DNA of 64,000 nucleotides, from positions 17,175,641 to 17,239,640 of the forward strand of contig NC_089589.1 of NCBI RefSeq assembly GCF_019320115.1. The letters run 5' to 3'. The notes under the pieces were generated by a model. That model ran no database searches and was not told the origin of the DNA. It saw only the letters and a list, made by a program, of their open reading frames with translations. Below, in pieces: positions 11,432-24,000 of the stretch. This stretch comes from Miscanthus floridulus. Its lineage: Eukaryota; Streptophyta; Magnoliopsida; Poales; Poaceae. Position 1 is the first letter of the stretch. Each line of letters begins with the position of its first letter. The translations under genes were made by a program, and so were the position numbers.

Positions 11432-12932
11432 TCAATGAGACAAGTTTAAGGACCACTCGTATATTTTTACTCTTAGGATTTTTTTACATATTTTATCAAA
11501 CTAAAGATTATTTCACTATTTGGAAAACAATATGTGTGCAGTTTTTTTTATGGAGGAAGGTACATATTATATATATAATACACGGACGATGCATGATGCA
11601 TGTGAATGGGCGTGTTTGTGTGTGTCTGTGTAATGTGGAGGACGGAGTTGGGGACAGAGTCGTGAGAAACGACGAGGCCGACGTCACTTGTCACCGCGTT
11701 GCCACCCACCGTACCAACCTTTGGGCATGCATGGCTAACCAGCCACAGGAGGCGGTTGTGTTGTGTTCACTTTTTGGTGCGTGGCTCAGTCACCTGATTG
11801 CATTGGAGGCGCCAGAACCAAATCATTCATGCATGCATGAGCATGTGCCACACCAGGACCAGGAGCAGGGGCAATAGTCGAGCCGGCCACCAACAGTCGC
11901 GTCCGCCAGACGCCAGACTCTCTCGCTCCTTTTCTTTGTCACACGCTCCGGGGCCAGTGTACGTCACACATGCGCGCTACTGCTGTACTGCGCTCAAGCT
12001 GAGGCAGCACACAGCGGAGATATATACGGCGTGTGCTGGTGCTGCTGCATCACCAGCACAGGACGATGCAGGAGGAGGGAGAGCCAGGTGTGGGCACGTT
12101 AATTCTCCGGCGGACCACGAGCAACGGCGCCTAACAATGGCATTGGCATGCAACTGCAGCTGCAGCGGCCACCAGCCACGTACGCCATCGCCCAGGCGTA
12201 CGTACGTTGCGGTCCCGTCGCGTTCCGTGGTCCGGAGGCCGGCGGACCAGGAGCCGAGTGGGCGAGCCGGCCAGGAGGCCGGGAAGGGAAGGGACCGACC
12301 TATATATATACGTACACGTACAAATGCATGGACCAGCCATGCATGTAGATGCAGGTGCAGTGCAGCTCCTGTACCCGTACGGCTGTACGTGTCCGGATGC
12401 TAGCTGATAATGGCGCGCAGAGCGTGCGTGCGTGTCACAGGCAAAGGCACCTGCCGCACGCTACCCCCCTCCCCTGACGCCAGCCTTGCTCATCACATCT
12501 TGAGTACTACTAGCTGGCTAGGACGACCTAGGAGTAGCTCTTGCACGCTGACTGTACTCCTCCCTGTCCGGAAGAGCGTGTGCGCGATCGATCATTGCAT
12601 GTTTCCCCCTGCTCTTTACTTGAGCACTCGATCGTCCATAGATCCATGCCTCGTCCATTGATGGTGGTAAATGGTAGAGACCTCCGTCCTCTTACTTGAG
12701 CTCTCCTCGCTCCTCTGCTCATGCATGCCCGCCTCTGCACCAAGTGTTCTCTGCAATGCAATGCAATGCACTGGACCACATCCACATCATGAGCATGGTT
12801 AGAGCTGCTTGGTTTCCAACAAGCCTGGCCGAGCAAGCCTTGCCTGCTGGCTCGCCCACCCTAGCAAGGCAAAACCTTACCCACACAAACTACGAGGTAT
12901 CACAACTAAAATATGTAGCTTCTTTTAGTGAT
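11432..12932. other. Intergenic, mixed composition
   Basis: GC-rich stretch at 11880-12520 with short overlapping frames and a TATA-like run (cctatatatata near 12299), but no recognisable protein. I see no supported gene. Confidence 0.35.
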
Positions 12933-13175
12933 GTGGGGTTCTCCTAGTGTTTAGCATTCAACATTTAGTATTAGCTTTTCCCTACTAAATGCCTCCTAGG
13001 AAGGATTCCCATGTACTAGGACTGATATAATGTTTTTATTACTCCCTCTGTCCCTGAATAAATAGATTCCTAGAGTTGTCTGAAGTCAAACTTTTTTAAA
13101 CTTTGACCGAATTTCTTGAAAAAAAAACACGTTAAGACTTATGGAGTACTACTTAAAACACTAGGAGAACTCCAC
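12933..13175. mobile_element. MITE with TIRs, containing a nested Stowaway
   Basis: Inverted ends gtggggttctcctagtgttt at the left and aaaacactaggagaactccac-type sequence at the right (differs at one base plus the end). A Stowaway-like element (ctccctctgtccc to atggag, about 13042-13146) lies inside it. Confidence 0.6.
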
Positions 13176-13403
13176 CATTTTGGTAGTGTATAAATTGACT
13201 CAAGAACCAAACATAAGGGGCTGCTTAGTTTGTTTGACTGACACTGTTATACCTTGCCGAGCGAGGATGGCTAGCTTCAACACATGTTTGGTTTCCTTGC
13301 CTGAGTGTATCGGGGACTGCGCCTAGCAAGATTCACCTCTCCTGTGGGAAATCAAATTCGCTCGCCTGTCTGCCAGGCAAGGGGCAAGACGTTCCTCGAA
13401 CCA

Positions 13404-13668
13404 AGGCCTCCAAACTCCTGAAAGTGCACTATGCAAAAAGAAGATTCCCCATCACATCAAACTTACGGTACATGCATGGAGTACTAAATGTAGACGAAAT
13501 CAAAAACTAATTGCACAGTTTGCTTTAATTTTGCGAGACGAATCTTTTGAGCCTAATTAGTCAATGTTTGGACAATAATTCATAAATACAAACGAAATGC
13601 TATAGTAGAGAATCTTCACTATGCAAAGTTTGGCTGCGCAAACTTTGCCCAACTAAACACCGCCCAAG
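13404..13668. mobile_element. Degenerate copy of the Tourist-like family at 14951-15743
   Basis: Shares actatgcaaaaagaagattc, ggtacatgcatggagtacta, cgagacgaatcttttgagcc and aactaaacacc with the elements at 14951 and 15227, but its ends are eroded. Confidence 0.6.
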
Positions 13669-14152
13669 CAGACCCCACAAAGGGCACATTTAATTGTTTG
13701 CCACATCTCGCCTCAGCTGGTTACACGGAACACAAGAACCTTGCCTAGGCCAGCGAGCCGATTTCATTCTCTCACAAGCAAGCCAAAATTCGCTTGCACG
13801 GACTCCAAGGTGATCAGGGCAAAGAACCAAACGCCCAGGCTTTCGGTACCCTTGCTTGGCAAGGTTAAACAGTTCCCAGCGATATAACCAGACGCGCCCT
13901 AAGTTCACATCTGACTTCTCACCTAGTAAGGTAACACAAGGGCTAGCAAAGAATACAAGCACTAGCTGGAGATTCAAGCTAGACAAAATGGTCCAACAAA
14001 TCCACATGAATATGGGCAACAAGGCACCAAGAATAAAATCCAACCAGTGTTTATACTCCCACACCCATACTCACACCCAACCAAGCAACCAACCCTTTAG
14101 CTTGCTGAAATGAAAAGCCCTGTGGGAGCAGGAGCAGAGCACCGCTTTTCTT
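13669..14152. other. Repeat-derived sequence
   Basis: Contains cttgcctaggccagcgagcc and gcttggcaaggtt segments that recur in inverted form at 12810-12870 and 13240-13400, suggesting remnants of one larger, repeatedly interrupted element. No gene. Confidence 0.4.
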
Positions 14153-14160
14153 CTCAGCAC

Positions 14161-14741
14161 TAAAGATGGCAACGGGGACCCGATCCCCGATTCCCCGCGG
14201 GGAATTCCCCTATTAGGGGACGGGGATGGAGTCAAATATGCCCCCACGGGGATCTAAACGGGGAGAAAACGTCCCCCGTCGGGTTTGGCGGGGACGGGTC
14301 TGGGGGAGCATTCCCCGTCCCCGATACCCGCATCCCCGCCCCATTTATATACAGGCTTTGCTCTCTTTCCTGATGGCCCAACCAGCCCACGAAGGCCCAA
14401 TGTCTTCTGAGTATATATAACAGCAATAACCCTAGTTCTACACCTTTGTGATGATTAATATCCTACTTCTTGCTATTTAGCTATTTTTGGATTGTGATTC
14501 GTGATGTACTCTAATATTGTGTCGATGAACTCATGTGAATGATGATGAATTAACCTGAATGGTGATGAACAAATGCGGGGACGGGGATCCCCGACGGAGA
14601 TTTTTCCCCTCGCGGGGGCGGGGATGGGGGAGAAATCATCCCCGCGAGCTTTGGCGGGGACGGGGACGGGGATTTTTTCTCCCCGCGGGGACGGGGATGG
14701 GGAGGCAACCTCCGACGGGGAATTCCCCGTTGCCATCTTTA
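14161..14741. mobile_element. Non-autonomous hAT element with GGGGA-rich ends
   Basis: 581 bp bounded by an 18-bp perfect inverted repeat, taaagatggcaacgggga and its complement. The flanks carry a perfect 8-bp target duplication, ctcagcac, at 14153-14160 and 14742-14749, which places it in the hAT superfamily. The outer 180 bp at each end is packed with cggggacgggga-type repeats, the probable subterminal transposase-binding region. The AT-rich middle has no coding capacity. Confidence 0.9.
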
Positions 14742-14950
14742 CTCAGCACAGCAGCCAGCCATGAGCCCATACATGGCGATGGAGGATGACACCACTGCCC
14801 ACCATCCATGATCCATCCCATGAGCCACCACAGTCCACAGTGTCATGCACACACATGTACAGATTCGGGCACTGTGCACACGCTCACGCCTCGCCACAAC
14901 CGCCTGCGTCCGCTCTGTCCCCGCCTCCTCTGGCTCTGCGTCTGCCTTCA

Positions 14951-15223
14951 GGCCATGTTTAGTTGCCCCAAATTTCAGAATTTGGCACTATGTAAAAAGA
15001 AGATTCTCCGTCACATCAAACTTGCGGTACATGCATGGAGTACTATATGTTGACGAAATCAAAAACTAATTGCACAGTTTGGTTGTACTTTACGAGACGA
15101 ACGTTTTGAGCCTAATTAGTCAACGATTAAACAATTATTACCAAATAAAAACAAAACACTACTGTAGCTACAGTAGTGCAGCAATTTCGGCGGCGCCGGT
15201 TCGGTGGCCAACTAAACATGGCC
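14951..15223. mobile_element. Tourist-like MITE, copy 1 of cluster
   Basis: 273 bp, ends ggccatgtttagtt and aactaaacatggcc. It is the same family as the next element but in the opposite orientation, so the two form a large imperfect inverted repeat. They share a CTA between them. Confidence 0.75.
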
Positions 15224-15226
15224 CTA

Positions 15227-15743
15227 GGCCATGTTTAGTTAGGCCCCAAATCGGCGCCGCCAAAATTTCGTGGCACTGTAGATTACTGTAGCGTTTGTTT
15301 GTATTTGTTAATAATTGTCCAATTGTTGACTAATTAGGCTTAAAATGTTCGTCTCGCAAAGTACAACCAAACTGTGTAATTAGTTTTTGATTTCGTCAAC
15401 ATTTAGTACTCCATGCATGTACCGCAAATTTGATGTGACAGGGAATCTTCTTTTTGCATAGTGCCAAAGTTTGGATTTGGTGGGAACTAAGGCCTTGTTT
15501 AGATTGAGAAAAATTTCAACCCGATGAATAGTAGCACTTTCGTCTTATTTGGTAAATATTGTCCAATCGTGGACCAACTAAGTTCAAAAGATTCATCTCG
15601 TGATTTCCAACTAAACTGTGCAATTAGTTTTTTTTTTTACCTACATTTAATGCTCCATGCAAGTGGCTAAAAATTGATGTGATGGAGAGAGAGTGAAAAA
15701 ACTTGGAATTTTGGGGTAATCTAAACAAGGCCTAAACATGGCC
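15227..15743. mobile_element. Tourist-like MITE, copy 2, interrupted by a third MITE
   Basis: Ends ggccatgtttagtt and, after removal of the nested insert, aactaaacatggcc. CTA lies on both sides (15224-15226 and 15744-15746). The insertion sits within its right inverted repeat. Confidence 0.8.
15491..15732. mobile_element. Tourist-like MITE nested in copy 2
   Basis: 242 bp with ends ggccttgtttagatt and aatctaaacaaggcc, a 15-bp perfect inverted repeat. TAA lies at 15488-15490 and 15733-15735. It is a different family from its host element and must be younger. Confidence 0.85.
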
Positions 15744-16899
15744 CTAGATGCACCACCACTACCACCGAGGCCTTCGCCTTGGCCCCCTCTCCAATGCAGT
15801 GCTCGCTGACACACGAAGCGAAAAGAATGAGACGGGGCCGGCACCGCACCACGGCCTGCATGCAGGTGCAGGTGCAGGCACTGCCACGGCGAGAAAAAAG
15901 GCGCCTGCCAAGTGCGAAACATACCAGTCCCTGAGTCACTCCTCTACCCATCCGTCCATGACCACCATCGCCCTTCTCTTCTCCGTCACGTCAGCGAGGC
16001 CATCGGCTCTTCGGTCTTCAGTGTGCGAGAAAAAGCGCGCGCAGGCGGCAGGCCCAAATCGTCTGCTTTGCCCTGCACTGCACACAAAGATACGAGTACT
16101 AGGCTAGCCGCCTACGGCCTACCTCCGGAGATCACAGAACAAGTCACTGTGTACACACGCACTTTGCAGTCTCCAACGCAACAACGTGGTTGTACCAAAA
16201 GGAAAAAGTTTTATGCAGCCTCGCGTCGCCTTCAGCAGCACAAGTGGAAGTGAGAAATGAAATGACATCAGTTGGAGGAATGGTCCCTGCCACCACGTAG
16301 GCTACGCACCAAAGAACGAAAAAATCTTGCAAGATGTGCGTGCTCCTGGATGCTGCTTGCCTCCTTACAAAAGGCAAGCAGCAACGGATCGCAGGCAATT
16401 ATGCAATGCAAGGGGGAAAATGTGAAATCGGCGGCTTGGCTTCTTCACTCACGCGCTTTTCGCTTATAAACCGTACTTTTTTAGTCAACGAATATTATTT
16501 TTTTCTCACAACAAATCAGTCAACAATACTTTCCGCCATGACTTATCAGCAAGATACTCCTACTGCAACAGCAAGAGAGAGAGAGAGCACCATCAGCGAG
16601 CGGGGTTCACTGTTGCGGTTCAGAGGTTTTCAGGGCATGTGATGTGAGTGAGCATTTGCCATGATAGCCACATGATGCCCGCCATTATTGGTGCCAATGC
16701 CATGCAGCAACCACAGAGGATCGGCGTATATAAACGCTTTTTTTCTCACGCTCGTGCAGCTTACACTGATGCATGCATCCATCCTAGCAGGCGCAGAGTT
16801 TTAAAAGTAAGTACGACATGTCATTTAGGCATGATGCTTTGTAATAGTATGATCAATGCTAAAAGGTTATGTGAGCATTTTTCAATGGCAGATCTTGTA
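15744..16899. other. Intergenic, no gene recognised
   Basis: Several open frames near 15750-16250 without recognisable motifs. The segment gtcaacgaatattattt to caatactttccgcc (about 16483-16535) looks like a fragment of a common grass MITE. Confidence 0.35.
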
Positions 16900-17032
16900 C
16901 TCCCCCATTCCAAGTTCCATCTTGTAAGTCGTTCTGACTTTTTCTAAGTGCATAGCTTTTGATATATAATATACACTATCTAGATGTATCTTAAGAAAAC
17001 CAAAACGACTCAAAATTTTGGAATGGAGAGAG
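16900..17032. mobile_element. Stowaway MITE
   Basis: 133 bp, ends ctcccccattcc and ggaatggagagag, flanked by TA at 16898-16899 and 17033-17034. The interior is AT-rich and self-complementary. Confidence 0.8.
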
Positions 17033-17034
17033 TA

Positions 17035-19880
17035 TCTTCTAAGTGTAAATAGTTTAACTCAGCCTGGTCTAAAAAAGGAAAAAAAGAAAGCCATCAGAAG
17101 TCCAAATGGGTAAGGCTTGATTGCGCATTTCCAGGGCCGCATTTGGGAGAATGAACAGGGGGAGAGTAACATGGCGCTCAAGGTTTGGTTTTGTTCAGCC
17201 CAATGCATATGCATGCATGAACTCTGGCCAAGCAGGCATGGCCGTAAGAAAAAAGGGGAACCGAGACCACAACAATAAACAAAACCAGGGGCAATAGCAT
17301 GTGTCCCCTTATCTTGAGTTATCTTGTATTCAATTCCACAAGATACCAAATCATTCATGTGCATGGAGAAACCAAACCTACATTATCAAAAGCTCTTGGT
17401 CTTGGGGAGGGGCAGGTGAGCTGCATGATTGAGTTAGCAAAAGGACCCTGCTGCGTGGTTCCCTACTGGTACTCGCATGGTCATCTTTTAAATATCACGC
17501 ACTCTGGTCAAAATTCATAGCCCAGTGCATGCACTGTTCCGGTGCTGCAAAATGTGTTCCCGTGTAGTTTACAATCTAGTAGTGCATCCTGACACATGTT
17601 TAATAAATTCGCATTCAACCATATAGTATCTTCATTCTTGATCAACGTGACACGTGCAATGCCAATAATACTAATACAAGAGTATCGATTTGGTGTGTAA
17701 ATTTCTGTACCTATATATTTTTCAGTTTTTTTCACAGTCTTCTTCCTGTTAGGTTTGACTGGTCATGAGAACCTTTATAATGGGACATATGTTTATGAAG
17801 TCTCCTTCTCATGATCCCATCCTCATGAGGCCACTAGAAAATGTAACACATGGGACTCTACAAGCCTATTCGACTTTAGCAAACAAGGGCTCATCATTTG
17901 CATCGATCGAGCTGCAATGGCCCTTGAAAGCTTTTGTATAAGAGATTCCACCAACCAAACTGAACTCAATTGTTTCATCATATACCGTTTCATACTCCAA
18001 GAGATGCTAAATATAGACTAATTATAGTTTAATCAGGATTACCTATGCCATTGCCATGCCATCGAGTATACTAGTCTTTTGCAGTGCATCTGTACATGTA
18101 GCAAGTGAATGGCAACTTCACTTGCTGCATATTCCAAAGTTCATGAACACGGAAAACAACAAAGTTAAGAATAGCATATGGGGATTTGCATCAAATGGAG
18201 GAAGGAACTGTGAGTTGTGTACATGCATCAATGGAGAAAGGACGAGCTTGGGACAAAAATCATACCATCTGACTTGAAAAGCTTTTGGAAATTGGACAAG
18301 GCAGATCTTGTCCAGGTCCAATCTTTATCCTATTTCCCATTCCAATGTTCGAGTATTGTGGCGCTTGGGAACTTGAAGCCCCAGGAACAGAAAGCAGGAC
18401 AGATAAGGCTCCACGTGAGATAATAATCACCCCCAATTCTCTGGTCCTGGATCCAAAAAAAATAGGCTACGTCAGGAAAAAAAGAAGAAAAATATCTGTG
18501 ATTTTCAAATATATGGAGCTAACCTAATAATCTAATTATAAATGTTAGAAAGAGCCAAGTAACAGAATGAACGGAGTGATCATCTTTGAAGATCTGTTCG
18601 GTCACAGTAGTCTCTTGACCGTACCTACTAACAGAACGAGGGACCCTAATGGCCCCTCTGGTTTCCCAAAGGTTGACAAACTGAATAATACTTCACAAAT
18701 CACAAGAGCATATATTAGTCAGCATACAATGTATCCAACCATGTACTACTCTGCTCATAACCATGTGATGGAATACTTGTCTCCAAAGTACCAAGCAAAG
18801 CGACATCGCTGATTTTGTCCTTCATATTATACAACACTTGATACAGATCTGTCATTAAAAATGTAAGAAAACAGATCATAAACTGTTCTGCATCCCAATC
18901 CTCCAACAACAAGAGGTGCTCCCCAAATGCCCAATGCCATGTTGAGAAGAGCACCGGTCCTTACAAAAGGTTAGCTAATAACAGAGAGAAATAGAGTATT
19001 CTCTCTTTGCAATTGGTACCCCCTAGCGTCCTCAACAGAGGCAGGCAGGTTCTCCTACAAGGATGACAAAATAATATCTTACAGCCAATTCCATCAATTG
19101 TGTAAGAATCCAACCAGAACCAGCTTGTTACATGGAAGTCTTGCTGCCCTATTAGGTGGTCAGCCACCTATTCAATGAGACAGGCCTGACAAAACCCTTG
19201 AGTGTATTGAATCTGAGATCAGAAAATGGCAGGTACTATTACAGAATAGTGCGTGATAGTTAGAGCACACGGTCCATACGCCTCAAGTGTCACGTCCTGC
19301 GAGATCAGTACCCTTAACAAGTAATTGCCCACCAGCTATTCCATGCGGACCACAGGTATGAAACTGCTGCCAATCTATCGATGCATATTTTCACCTAATC
19401 TAGCCTAGGGTACCTCATGCATGCCTCCGCAGTCCACACTCTACAAGCTTCAGCTCCTAATACAACCAGGACTTTCTTTCACCGTCCTAGAGACAGATCG
19501 AACTGAAAAACCTACACTCCTGCAGATAAAAATGGGGAGCTAATGACAGTGGTCTCACGTAGGCTCCAACCACCAGAGCACATGGAAAACAATGGTAAGG
19601 CCTACTCCTCTCCACCTCCCTGGATGGCTGTGGTTAGGCCACAATGGCCAGGCACCAACTTTGAAGTACCACCACCTGATCGTCCCTCATCAGCTACGCT
19701 CAGACTACATATTCTAATCTCAGCACCTCTGAAGCCCGTCACTTTGATTCCTCCTGTCTAGCCCAGATTAAAAACTCCTGCCCTCCTTCAAGCTAGATCA
19801 AATGCATCAAGACCTCATGTTATGTACCAGGGAAATATTAATACTACATCTCATAGACGCTCCCAAAGTCCTGCTTGGGA
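17035..19880. other. Upstream region of the B3 gene, no gene recognised
   Basis: About 2.8 kb of AT-rich sequence with only short frames. No repeat ends were recognised. It probably contains upstream regulatory sequence of the B3 gene. Confidence 0.4.
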
Positions 19881-19890
19881 GGCTATAAAT
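19881..19890 (+). promoter_or_regulatory. TATA box of the B3 gene
   Basis: ggctataaat lies about 145 bp upstream of the ATG at 20031, leaving a leader of roughly 110-120 bp that is rich in C and T. Confidence 0.6.
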
Positions 19891-20030
19891 GCCTGACCAA
19901 GACACCTGCATGGTTCTCTACGCGACACACCATCACTGCTACTCCTCCCCATCGGCAAGCTTTCGCTGCAGACAGGAACCTAACACACACTTCTTCGCTC
20001 CACTAACTCTTTCTTTCCTCCAGCAGAAGA

Positions 20031-21011
20031 ATGGCCATGAATCATCTCTCCCAAGAGCACCCCCAGGCCTGGCCCTGGGGTGTGGCCATGTACACAAACC
20101 TACACTACCACCACCACTTTGAGAAGGAGCACCTGTTCGAGAAGCCCCTGACGCCGAGCGATGTGGGCAAGCTCAACAGGCTAGTTATCCCCAAGCAACA
20201 CGCCGAGAGGTACTTCCCTCTAAGTGGCGACTCCGGTGAGAAAGGCCTTATCCTGTCCTTCGAGGACGAGGCTGGCAAGCCATGGCGGTTCCGGTACTCG
20301 TACTGGACGAGCAGCCAGAGCTACGTGCTCACCAAGGGCTGGAGCCGGTACATCAAGGAGAAGCAACTTGACGCCGGCGACGTGGTGCACTTCGAGAGGA
20401 TGCGTGGTTTTGGCTTGGGCGACCGCCTATTCATCAGCTACAGGCGTCGCGGTGAGAGTGGAACGGTGGCTGCGGCACCGCCACCACCTGCCGTGCGCGT
20501 AGTGGCGCCTGCACAGAGCACTGGCGGAGAGCAGCAGCCTTGGAGCCCAATGTGCTACAGCACATCAGGCTCATACCCAACCAGCCCGGCCAATTCCCAT
20601 GCCTACCGTCACTCGGTGGACCATGATCATAGCAACATGCAACATGCAGGTAAAAGACTGATAACAAAAAGTAAAGAAAGATCTGCAACGTAGTCTTCTG
20701 ATACCTCTTACACCATTTCTGCTGAACAATTGCAGGAGAATCTCAATCGGACAGAGACAACAGGAGTTGCAGTGGAGCTTCAGCACCGTCGTCGCGGCGG
20801 CTCCGGCTGTTCGGCGTGAACCTTGACTGCGGTCCGGGACCGGAGTTGGAGCCAGAGACACCAACGGCAATGTACGGCTACATGCACCAAAGCCCCTACA
20901 CTTCCAATAACTGGTTAGCACTGAAAATCCATCAGAATTTGACGCGTCATATATAAATGTTCCTCTAGCTAACGAGTTTTGGAACTTTAATATGTCAGGG
21001 GTAGTCCATAA
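20031..21011 (+). CDS. B3-domain transcription factor, NGATHA/RAV-like without AP2
   Basis: A plant nuclear DNA-binding protein. The B3 domain runs from about residue 34 to 140 ([63 protein letters not shown]). A repression motif of the RLFGV type ([11 protein letters not shown]) lies near residues 228-238. There is no AP2 domain upstream, so it fits the NGATHA branch rather than full RAV proteins (family knowledge). Exon 1 is 20031-20649; the intron is 20650-20735, with GT and AG ends; exon 2 starts at 20736. Two endings fit. Read through, the frame stops at TAA 20954-20956 (279 residues). With a second intron, 20914-20998, it ends NNWGSP at 21009-21011 (269 residues). I favour the second because it removes an unconserved-looking tail, but the donor is weak. 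The second ATG at 20037 is an alternative start. No lesions are seen. Confidence 0.88.
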
Positions 21012-24000
21012 CAACATGATGAGGAGATTTAAGACTATGCTTGGAGAATCCAAACAACCAAAGTAGTTGCTAGCAGCAGCCTAGTACTACTTGCACAAAG
21101 TGACAGGTTTGAATTGACCTGTGCAAGGAAAAGGAAGGAAGTGGAGAGATCCCTTGTTTCCCGGGCAATCTTCCTTCCATCCCCAGAATGCTGCCTTTTG
21201 CTGTTCCGTTTTTATTTTTTTTCCATGGCTTCCAGAAACCCTACTTACTGTACGGGATCTGGCAGCAGGCATGCGTGGGAGGTTTCAGGAAACATCAAGT
21301 TGTGAAGGAGATCGAAGGAGACAGACAGAGATGTGTATGTATGTGTCATCTGTACCTATGTCTATGTGGGTCCCATAGAGAACAAACTGTGAAGTTGATG
21401 TGCCTGCCTCCTGAAGAAACAATGCAATATCCCCATGGGGATTTTGTTCCCTCCCCCGTCTCCTTACTTCTTCTGTTCTATCCTGCAATCAATTAGTGGT
21501 GCAATGCTTTCACATAAAGGGATAAGTACGCAATAGTGCAAAAGTAATGTATTTCACCTTTTCTCCTAAAAAAAGTGGCAATCTGTTTTGAAAGATTATA
21601 GGCGAAAATCAGTCACCTCTATAACAATATTTTGAGTGCTAATCCTTTTATGCTGTCAATAGCGACGGTCTCCCTTACATGCCCAAGATTTTGTAAGCAA
21701 TGACCTTCCACACCATCGCCGTCAGATAGGACGTTTGTGTGAGATAAATGACAAATTTTCTGTTTCAGAGTTTTGCCCAAATATGTATTGTTTCATCACC
21801 CAATTGCAATTATTCCAAGGTAGTGGAGATTTTTCATTGTTGGTGTCATCAGACTCAGAGTTATTTAACCATGCATTTAAGTGTGCTTCCTCTTGAACGT
21901 AACAGGTTATCTATGGGTAGTTTGCCCACTTAGTAGAAAAATAAATAGGCCAACAACAAAGTAACAGTCAATGGTTATTTGGCTGATGGATGGAACTATC
22001 ACGAAAAATGGAATGAAAGTGTTGTGTTTAGAAATTTTCGGGTGGCTAAGGGAACCATGAGAGGAGCATAATCAAAGGAAGAAAAGAAAATCACCTTAAA
22101 ATAATGGCATATAAGGATACAGACACAGTGGTAATTTACAAAGAAAAATCACAAACCTTCAACTTTAAAGAAATGATGAGGGCATAAGCGATGCCGACAC
22201 CTGGGGATTTTCATGTCCTAATCTTTTAAAGCTAGTCTCCACCTTTTTGTTCCCTGGGTAAGGAAAGGTGCAACAAAAGTTTAAGTGTGCAAGTGGGATC
22301 AATTGCCCTAGTAGGATACTAAGAAAAGGCTGGCTAAGTTGATGGTCTAAGGGGCAAGGTTCGACACAAAAGGCCACAAAACTCCAATAAGCATGAAGAT
22401 TCCTTACAGCATGTATCAAAAGAAAAACAGAGGACTGTCTCCTACTTTTGTTGCTTATGTAAAGAAGGGGCAAAAAATAGCTCGTACGGGGCTAACAACA
22501 GTTTATTACTTAGACAACCAGTCAATAAAATGAAGTAGACACCTAGAGGAGTATCAACTAACTAAACATTGGCTCTTAACCGAGGCCCGAGGGTAAGCCA
22601 ACAGGATTACTGTAGCATCAATTTGTGAAACACGTCAAAGATAAAGACAAATACATGCACAAAGAGTCTATAATATACTTAACTAACAAGTATTTCATGT
22701 AACTCAGTAGCATGCACTTGTTAGTTCTTAGCCTAAAGACCACGGGATACTGTAAGTATCCGGAGAGCTAGGTATGTATTTGCTATATGTAGATACAGAA
22801 CAGAGATAGAACCGTTAAACATGGTCCCAGAGCATTAGATTGATTAATGGAACGATGACTGCGCAGGTTTCAGATTCATCTGAATGGGTTTTGTGGCAAC
22901 TGCGGTAATGATGATTAAACAAGTAGGATAACTACCGTATCAATAACAAGATTTCCTGTCTGCTTACTAAGAAGTCTAGAGCACAAGCCATGTGCCGGGG
23001 TTCTTAGTGGCAAAAGATGAGCCTTATCTGAGGGTTACATGATTAAGACTTTTGAACACCAAATTTTTTATCTTAACATCAGCGCAAATGGGTCATGTGA
23101 CTGCCATAATGATAAAGTAGACCCACCCTACTTAACACATACCGAGGAGAAGAAAAATATCAAAGGGTCCCGACTACAAAGTACAGTTTAATCACGTCAT
23201 CCATGTAAAATATGCATAGAAATCTTCAACCTTTACCTTTTGATGCTCAACCTAGCAGTTTCATTGCAGACTCGCTGCATGGATGCAAAACTTGGGGCTA
23301 CCAAAGAAAGAATACATATGACAACGCCATGATGGTGGGGCACTAGAAGTAACCATCACAAGATTGAAAGCCACCAAGATGAGGATGCAGCAGATATAAG
23401 AGATGGTCCCCCTGGGAAAATGCATAGCAGAGGCCCGACCCACAAACTGGCACAGGGGGCCAACTCAGACGGGACCAACAAAATGCCCATGATACATCCA
23501 TCAGGCAATCAACCACTTGATTTCCTTGCTTTCCAAGAAGCCACTGCCTCCTCAAGGTTATGAACAAGCAAGCCAGATAACTGGCCTTTTAAATGCAATG
23601 TTTGTCAATTTTAAAATCCTTGCTAGTGGTTCTTGAGCCAGCTTTTCTGCATAAACCCAGTACTTTCCTTGAGAACCAGGTGTCGCACGGACAGATAGTA
23701 AACCAATGGACTCTGTAAGGACATGGCATATGATCCAACGCACTATGGTGCAGAAATCACCCATAGCTATTAATAAGTTGTTAAATGACAACAAATGAAA
23801 AAATAAATAAACAGAGTGGATTGTGTTTCCTCATATCATCCGAATCTTTCTGTACTACAATGTGTGGGAACAGATGTTTGAGTCAATGATAATGAATGCC
23901 TCAAGACCTTCAAAGGAGACTAATCAGTGATCACAACAGAAACAACATAATAGTAGGGAAATCACAGTAATGTTTATTTATGAGCAATGAAAGTACAGAA

